A stretch of DNA of 64,000 nucleotides, taken from UBA2991 sp965221735. GTDB taxonomy: Bacteria > Chloroflexota > Dehalococcoidia > Tepidiformales > Tepidiformaceae. Shown here one piece after another: positions 59,810-64,000 of the stretch (positions are counted from its first letter, which is position 1; each line of letters opens with the position of its first letter). A model generated the notes under the pieces. That model had not been told where the DNA came from. It made no database searches and was given only the letters and a program-made list of their open reading frames with translations. The translations under genes were made by a program, and so were the position numbers. The DNA lies in assembly GCA_965221735.1 (NCBI GenBank), contig OZ244910.1, positions 1,984,001-2,048,000 of the forward strand, given 5' to 3'.

Positions 59810-61525
59810 ATGACGGACACGAAGGAATCGGACGCGACGCAGCCCAGCCTGTTCTCGGATGAGGCGCTGGCGGAGCTGTCGCGGGTGGTGCACGGCTGGG
59901 AGGAGGGGCCGCTGGCGAAGGCGCTGCAGCGCTCGCCGGAGCGGTCGGACGGGTTCGCGACAAGCAGTCTCGACGTACACCGGCTGTACACGCCGCTCGA
60001 CATCGCCGACCTCGACTACGAGCGGGACCTCGGCTTCCCCGGCGAGTATCCGTTTACGCGCGGCGTGCAGCCGACGATGTACCGCGGGCGCCTCTGGACG
60101 ATGCGGCAGTACGCCGGGTTCGGCACGGCGGAGGAATCGAACCAGAAGTTCCGCTACCTGCTGAGCCAGGGGCAGACGGGCCTCTCCGTCGCGTTCGACC
60201 TGCCCAGCCAGCTCGGCTACGACTCCGACGACCCGATGGCGATCGCGGAGGTGGGCCAGGTGGGCGTCGCGATCGACTCGCTGTACGACATGGAGACGCT
60301 GTTCGCGGAAATCCCGCTGGACAAGGTCTCGACGAGCATGACGATCAACGCGCCGGCGGCGGTGATGCTGGCGATGTACCTGGCGGCGGGGGAGAAGCAG
60401 GGCGTGCCCGCCGAGAAGCTGCGGGGCACGGTCCAGAACGACGTGCTGAAGGAGTACGTGGCGCGCGGCACCTACATCTTCCCGCCGGGGCCGAGCGTGC
60501 GCCTGGCGGCGGACGTGATGGCCTTCTGCGCGAAGGACGTGCCCCTCTGGAACACGATCAGCGTGAGCGGCTACCACATCCGGGACGCGGGCTCGACGGC
60601 GGCGCAGGAGATCGGGTTCACGTTCGCGAACGCGTGCGCGTACATCGAGGCGGCGCTGGCGCGGGGGCTCGAGATCGACGAGTTCGCACCCCGCATCAGC
60701 TGGATTTTCAACACGCACAACCACTTCTTCGAGGAGGTGGCGAAGTACCGGGCGCTGCGGCGCCTGTGGGCGCGGCTGCTGAAGGAGCGGTATGGGGCGA
60801 CGAACCCGCGCTCGATGATGCTGCGCACGCACACGCAGACGGGCGGCAGCACGCTGATGGCGCAGCAGCCGGAGAACAACATCGTGCGGGCCGCGGTGCA
60901 GACGCTGGCGGCGGTGACGGGCGGGGTGCAGAGCATCGCGCTGAGCTGCTTCGACGAGGCGCTGGCGCTGCCCACGGACGAGGCGCAGCGGATCGCCTTG
61001 CGGACGCAGCAGATCATCGCGCACGAGACGGGCGCCGCAGACACGGTCGACCCGTTCGCGGGGAGCTACTACGTGGAGCACCTGACGAACGACCTGGAGC
61101 GGCAGGCGGTCGCGATTATGGGGGAGGTGGAGGCGATGGGCGGCTCGGTGCCGGCCATCGAGAGCGGCTGGATGCAGAACCAGATCGCGGAGGCGAGCTG
61201 GAAGTACCAGCAGCGCGTCGACCAGGGCGACGAGGTGGTCGTGGGGGTGAACGACTTCCAGGAGGGCGGCGACCAGCCACAAACGATCTTCAGCGTCGAC
61301 CGGCGGCTGGTGGACGAGCAGCTGGCGCGCCTGGCGCACCACCGTCGCGAGCGGGACGCGGAGGCGGTCGCGAGCGCGATGGCGGGGCTGAAGGCTGCCT
61401 GCGAGGGCGACGCGAACTTGCTGCCGCCGATTCTCGACGCGGTGCGCGCCTACGCGACGCTGGGCGAGATTTGCGGGGCGATGCGCGAGGTGTTCGGGGA
61501 GTACCGGCCACCGACGGTCATCTAG
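59810..61525 (+). CDS. Methylmalonyl-CoA mutase large (catalytic) subunit, no B12 domain
   Basis: 571 residues from the ATG at 59810. The acyl-CoA-mutase TIM barrel is intact: TRGVQPTMYRGRLWTMRQYA near residue 85, SVAFDLPSQLGYDSD near 127, TSMTINAPAAVMLAMYLAAG near 178, TGTVQNDVLKEYVARGTYIF-like GTVQNDVLKEYVARGTYIF near 205, and RTHTQTGGSTLMAQQPEN near 343. YHIRDAGSTAAQEIGFT near 258 is also conserved. The C-terminal cobalamin-binding (DxHxxG) domain is absent, so a separate small subunit must supply B12; none is in the window. It interconverts methylmalonyl-CoA and succinyl-CoA, or a related acyl pair. Confidence 0.93.
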   Translation: MTDTKESDATQPSLFSDEALAELSRVVHGWEEGPLAKALQRSPERSDGFATSSLDVHRLYTPLDIADLDYERDLGFPGEYPFTRGVQPTMYRGRLWTMRQYAGFGTAEESNQKFRYLLSQGQTGLSVAFDLPSQLGYDSDDPMAIAEVGQVGVAIDSLYDMETLFAEIPLDKVSTSMTINAPAAVMLAMYLAAGEKQGVPAEKLRGTVQNDVLKEYVARGTYIFPPGPSVRLAADVMAFCAKDVPLWNTISVSGYHIRDAGSTAAQEIGFTFANACAYIEAALARGLEIDEFAPRISWIFNTHNHFFEEVAKYRALRRLWARLLKERYGATNPRSMMLRTHTQTGGSTLMAQQPENNIVRAAVQTLAAVTGGVQSIALSCFDEALALPTDEAQRIALRTQQIIAHETGAADTVDPFAGSYYVEHLTNDLERQAVAIMGEVEAMGGSVPAIESGWMQNQIAEASWKYQQRVDQGDEVVVGVNDFQEGGDQPQTIFSVDRRLVDEQLARLAHHRRERDAEAVASAMAGLKAACEGDANLLPPILDAVRAYATLGEICGAMREVFGEYRPPTVI

Positions 61526-61540
61526 CCCCCGGCCCCTTCC

Positions 61541-61556
61541 GGTACGCTGGCCCCAG
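61541..61556 (+). promoter_or_regulatory. GGTACGCTGG element before the aminotransferase gene (-10 TACGCT)
   Basis: TACGCT (61543-61548) lies 31 bases before the ATG. The 16-mer around it differs from that at 62901-62916 by one base, implying a shared promoter or regulatory element. Confidence 0.4.
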
Positions 61557-61579
61557 GCAGACAGCGACGGGGGGCGGTC

Positions 61580-62878
61580 ATGAGTGACTCCGAGCGGGAC
61601 CTCCTTGAGGCGGCGCGACGGTTCAGCTTCGGCGGGCGCATGGACACCTCCGGTTCGGGGCCGATCTTCGTGCGTGGATCCGGAACCGAGGTCGAGGACA
61701 TCAACGGGAAGCGCTATCTCGACTTCAACTCCGGGCAGATGTGCGCGTGGCTGGGGCACAACCACCCGGCCATTGTCGAGGCCGTGGCGGAAGCCTGCGG
61801 GAGGCTGATCCACGCGCACAGCAGCTACTACAACGACCAGGAGATTCGGCTGGCGGAACGGCTCGCGCGGCTGCTCCCGGAGCCCCTGCGCAAGAGCCTG
61901 TTCCTGCAGTCGGGCGCGGACGCAAACGAGGCGGCGATCAACATCGCGCGGAAGTACACGGGTGGATTCGAGGTAGCGAGCCCCCACGTCTCCTTCCACG
62001 GCATGTCGGACACGACACGGGGCCTCACCTTCGCGGGGTGGCATCGGGGGTACGGCCCCCCGCAGCCGGGGCTGATGGCGATGCTCGCCCCCTACTGCTA
62101 CCGCTGTCCGATCGGGCTCACGCCCGATTCCTGCGACATCGCCTGCCTCGACGCGTCGTTCGAGCTGATCGACGCCCAGACCACGTCGCGTCCGGCGGCT
62201 GTGCTGACGGAGCCGATCTTCTCCGCCGGGGGCGTCATCGAGCCGCCTGCGGGCTGGCTTTCCGAGCTCAAGGCGCGATGCGAAGAGCGGGGCATGCTGC
62301 TCATCCTCGACGAGGAGCAGACGGGGCTGGGCAAGACGGGCGACACCTTCGCGTTCGAGCAGGAAGGGGTCGTACCGGACATCCTCACGCTGGCGAAGCA
62401 CTTCGGCGGTGGCATCACGCTGTCGTCGGTCAGCACGTCGGCGGAGATCGAGGAGCGTGTGGTGGCGGAGGAGTTCATCGTCACGCACTCGCACTCGAAC
62501 GACCCGCTCGCCTGCGCGGCCGGCCGGGCGACCCTCGACGTGCTGGAAGGGGAAGGACTGGCGGGTGTCGCAAAACGACTGGGAGGCCGGCTGAAGTCGA
62601 AGCTGCAGGCGCTGGCGGAGCGCTTCGAGATCGTGGGCGACGTCCGCGGACGGGGCTTGCTGCTGGGCATCGAGCTCGTCCGCGACCGCGAAACGAAAGA
62701 GCCGGCAACGACGGAGGGTCGCGCCATCGCCCGGCACTGCCTCGAGAACGGGCTGATCTTCAGCCTCCGGCGCGAGGGCTCCGTCCTGCGGTTCGTGCCC
62801 CCGGCGAGCACGACGGAGGAGCAGATCGACGAGGCAGCCGCGATCCTCGAGGAGGCGATCGCAGAGGTGTGCCGGTAG
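61580..62878 (+). CDS. Class III aminotransferase, 2,2-dialkylglycine decarboxylase-like
   Basis: 432 residues. PLP fold type I: YLDFNSGQMCAWLGHNHPAI near residue 47, LFLQSGADANEAAINIARKY near 113, the LDEEQTGLGKTG segment near 247 with the ring-contacting Asp, and the Schiff-base Lys in DILTLAKHFGGGITLSSV near 272. HSHSNDPLACAAGRATLDVL near 307 and GDVRGRGLLLGIELVRDRET near 352 resemble dialkylglycine decarboxylase closely. The known enzyme decarboxylates 2-aminoisobutyrate-type amino acids; substrate here is unproven. The promoter-like GGTACGCTGG upstream is repeated before the next gene. Confidence 0.88.
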   Translation: MSDSERDLLEAARRFSFGGRMDTSGSGPIFVRGSGTEVEDINGKRYLDFNSGQMCAWLGHNHPAIVEAVAEACGRLIHAHSSYYNDQEIRLAERLARLLPEPLRKSLFLQSGADANEAAINIARKYTGGFEVASPHVSFHGMSDTTRGLTFAGWHRGYGPPQPGLMAMLAPYCYRCPIGLTPDSCDIACLDASFELIDAQTTSRPAAVLTEPIFSAGGVIEPPAGWLSELKARCEERGMLLILDEEQTGLGKTGDTFAFEQEGVVPDILTLAKHFGGGITLSSVSTSAEIEERVVAEEFIVTHSHSNDPLACAAGRATLDVLEGEGLAGVAKRLGGRLKSKLQALAERFEIVGDVRGRGLLLGIELVRDRETKEPATTEGRAIARHCLENGLIFSLRREGSVLRFVPPASTTEEQIDEAAAILEEAIAEVCR

Positions 62879-62900
62879 GCCAGGCTTCATTCGGTTGTCG

Positions 62901-62916
62901 GGTACGCTGGACCCAG
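62901..62916 (+). promoter_or_regulatory. GGTACGCTGG element before the zinc-ribbon gene (-10 TACGCT)
   Basis: TACGCT (62903-62908) lies 34 bases before the ATG, with GGAGGGAGG in between. The surrounding 16 bases match those before the aminotransferase gene at 15 positions. Confidence 0.4.
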
Positions 62917-62942
62917 TCGCGATTCAGCGGAGGGAGGCGGGC

Positions 62943-63158
62943 ATGTCAGCGGAACCACTCAGCTACTCGTGCACGAGGTGCTCAAGCCCGTCGTTCACGA
63001 CGGAGGACCTGTTCTTTGCGGGGAAGTGGGGGCGCTTCTTCGACATGCAGAGCAAGAAGTTCACGGCGGTGATGTGCGAGAACTGCGGGTACACGGAGTT
63101 CTACCGCCAGCAGAGCAGCAGGGCAGGGAACATCCTCGACGTCCTCGCGAGCGGCTAG
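62943..63158 (+). CDS. Zinc-ribbon protein (predicted nucleic-acid-binding)
   Basis: 71 residues from the ATG at 62943, preceded by GGAGGGAGG. Two Cys pairs form a zinc ribbon: YSCTRCSSPSFTTEDL at residues about 8-23 and VMCENCGYTEFYRQQ at about 43-57. Between them a FAGKWGRFFDMQSKKFTAV segment joins the strands. It belongs to small zinc-ribbon proteins of unknown function (COG3478-like), possibly binding nucleic acid. It converges with the CoA transferase gene, leaving three bases. Confidence 0.8.
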   Translation: MSAEPLSYSCTRCSSPSFTTEDLFFAGKWGRFFDMQSKKFTAVMCENCGYTEFYRQQSSRAGNILDVLASG

Positions 63159-63161
63159 GAC

Positions 63162-64000
63162 TCAGGTAACGCCGGACTCGCGCAGGGCCTCGATCTCGTC
63201 CCAGGAGTAGCCGAGCTCGGTCAGGTAGCGCTCGGTGGAGTCCCCGAGCTCGGGCGGCGGGGCGACCTCGGTCCGGGGCTCGCGGCCGAACTGGATGGGG
63301 CTTCCGACGACGAGCGCCTCGCCAAGGGAGGCGTGGGGCATCGTCGCGATGTAGCCGTTCTCGCGAGCCTGGGGGTCGGCAAGGATGTCGGCGTAGGTCT
63401 GGACGGGGCCGCAGAAGATGTCGCGGGCGCGGAAGCGGGCGATCCACTCGTCCGTCGTGCCGGTGCGGATGCCCTTTTCGAGGTGGGGCATGATGTCGGC
63501 CATGCCGGCGGCGCGGGAGCGGTCGTCGGGGTAGCGCTCGGCGAGGTCGTTCAGGCCGAGCTCGTCGCAGAGGGATGCGAACTTGTCGGTCGTCGCGCCC
63601 CCGATGACGAGCCAGCCGTCTGCGGTCTGGAAGGCGCGCCAGACGGAGCGGGAGGTGAGGAGGGGGTGGCCAAGGCCGGCGCGCGGAGCGGTGTCCCCGG
63701 AGAAGGACGCGGTGTTGATCTCCCAGGACTGGAGGGCGATCTGGGAGCCGTAGAGAGAGACGTCGACCTGCTCGCCCTTGCCCGTGCGCCCACGCTGGAC
63801 GAGGGCGGCGAGGATGCCGGAGCAGAGGATCATGGCGCCGACCTGGTCGGCGATGGCGGCGCCGGTGGGGGTGGGAGGGCCGTCTTCGGGGCCGCTGCGG
63901 AGCATGATGCCGCCGGAGGCCTGGCCGATGATGTCGTTTCCGGGAACGGGGGTGCGATCGCCGTGGGGGCCGAAGGCTGAGGCGCAGGCGTAGACGATGC
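63162..64000 (-). CDS. Family III CoA transferase (CaiB/BaiF type), N-terminus cut by window end
   Basis: The frame stays open to base 64000, so the start lies outside. The visible 279 residues cover the second half of a CaiB/BaiF fold: FGPHGDRTPVPGNDIIGQAS, then PTPTGAAIADQVGAMILCSG, RTGKGEQVDVSLYGSQIALQ, DGWLVIGGATTDKFASLCDE, and the C-terminal GREPRTEVAPPPELGDSTER with YLTELGYSWDEIEALRES. The catalytic Asp would lie in the unseen or early visible part. It transfers CoA between carboxylic acids; the pair is unknown. With the mutase nearby it may belong to an organic-acid or acyl-CoA pathway. Confidence 0.88.
   Translation of the reverse strand, partial: IVYACASAFGPHGDRTPVPGNDIIGQASGGIMLRSGPEDGPPTPTGAAIADQVGAMILCSGILAALVQRGRTGKGEQVDVSLYGSQIALQSWEINTASFSGDTAPRAGLGHPLLTSRSVWRAFQTADGWLVIGGATTDKFASLCDELGLNDLAERYPDDRSRAAGMADIMPHLEKGIRTGTTDEWIARFRARDIFCGPVQTYADILADPQARENGYIATMPHASLGEALVVGSPIQFGREPRTEVAPPPELGDSTERYLTELGYSWDEIEALRESGVT

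Noticed and set aside
59780..62890. A 1036-residue open frame on the minus strand opposite the mutase and aminotransferase genes
   Set aside because: It is an antisense shadow of two well-supported plus-strand genes; its composition is Arg/His/Val-rich with no family motif, a known effect of high-GC codon bias.

Overview
The window is a gene-dense, high-GC (about 70% by eye) bacterial chromosome segment with no tRNA, rRNA, CRISPR array or recognisable transposase. Gene content fits a deep-branching Gram-positive-type or monoderm-like lineage. A Chloroflexota (Dehalococcoidia/Tepidiforma-like) origin is my best guess, from the tig-clpP-clpX operon, the transaldolase/phosphoglucose isomerase fusion, the dcw cluster order running to murB-ddl-ftsQ-ftsA-ftsZ, and the split methylmalonyl-CoA mutase. 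That placement is inference and no marker was compared to a database. No intergenic stretch exceeds about 300 bases.

Layout: 1-940 a cut methyltransferase and a YbaK-type deacylase. 951-4211 (minus) tig-clpP-clpX. 4263-7927 (minus) a DppABC-like peptide ABC transporter. 8038-10980 (minus) aspS, a ModE-type HTH protein and a histidine phosphatase. 11047-13943 (plus) a MidA-type methyltransferase, an unusual peroxiredoxin, a YceI protein and an IscU-type scaffold. 14016-16706 small proteins, a HAD-like protein, two GNAT paralogues and a Cys-rich protein. 16703-20229 (minus) pheS-pheT. 20444-26017 (plus) a membrane-anchored sulfite-oxidase-like molybdoenzyme, a thioredoxin/NHL lipoprotein, a stand-alone Lrp-type sensor domain and moeA.

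Directly at the 3' end of moeA sits the most unusual feature. A two-gene insert (26019-26880, about 59% GC by hand count) is bounded by perfect 17-bp direct repeats; the left copy carries the last codons and stop of moeA. It looks like a small integrated cassette whose cargo is a one-pass membrane coiled-coil protein and a soluble 119-residue protein of unknown function. Then follow a methyltransferase, trmD and a MogA/MoaB protein.

28948-45500 is the division/cell-wall (dcw) cluster: mraZ, rsmH, ftsL, a class B penicillin-binding protein, murF, mraY, murD, ftsW, murG, murC, murB, ddl, ftsQ, ftsA, ftsZ. It starts at a strong promoter with three 10-bp-spaced MraZ boxes and ends at an intrinsic terminator. 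murE is missing, and ftsW has no usable ATG/GTG/TTG start. 45579-50149 (minus) holds a hydrolase, a truncated globin, an ABC exporter, a GDPD-type phosphodiesterase, a thioesterase and a DoxX-like protein. 50200-56345 holds orn (plus) and an inositol phosphatase, tal-pgi and tkt (minus). 56549-59055 carries a two-subunit class I fumarase and hemA. 59126-64000 carries two small unknowns, the mutase large subunit, a dialkylglycine-decarboxylase-like aminotransferase, a zinc-ribbon protein and a cut family III CoA transferase.

Thirteen genes have a TANNNT -10-like hexamer 5 to 12 bases before the start codon and little or no Shine-Dalgarno sequence. This suggests leaderless or near-leaderless transcripts are common here, while operon-internal genes rely on ATGA/GTGA overlaps and purine-rich ribosome binding sites.
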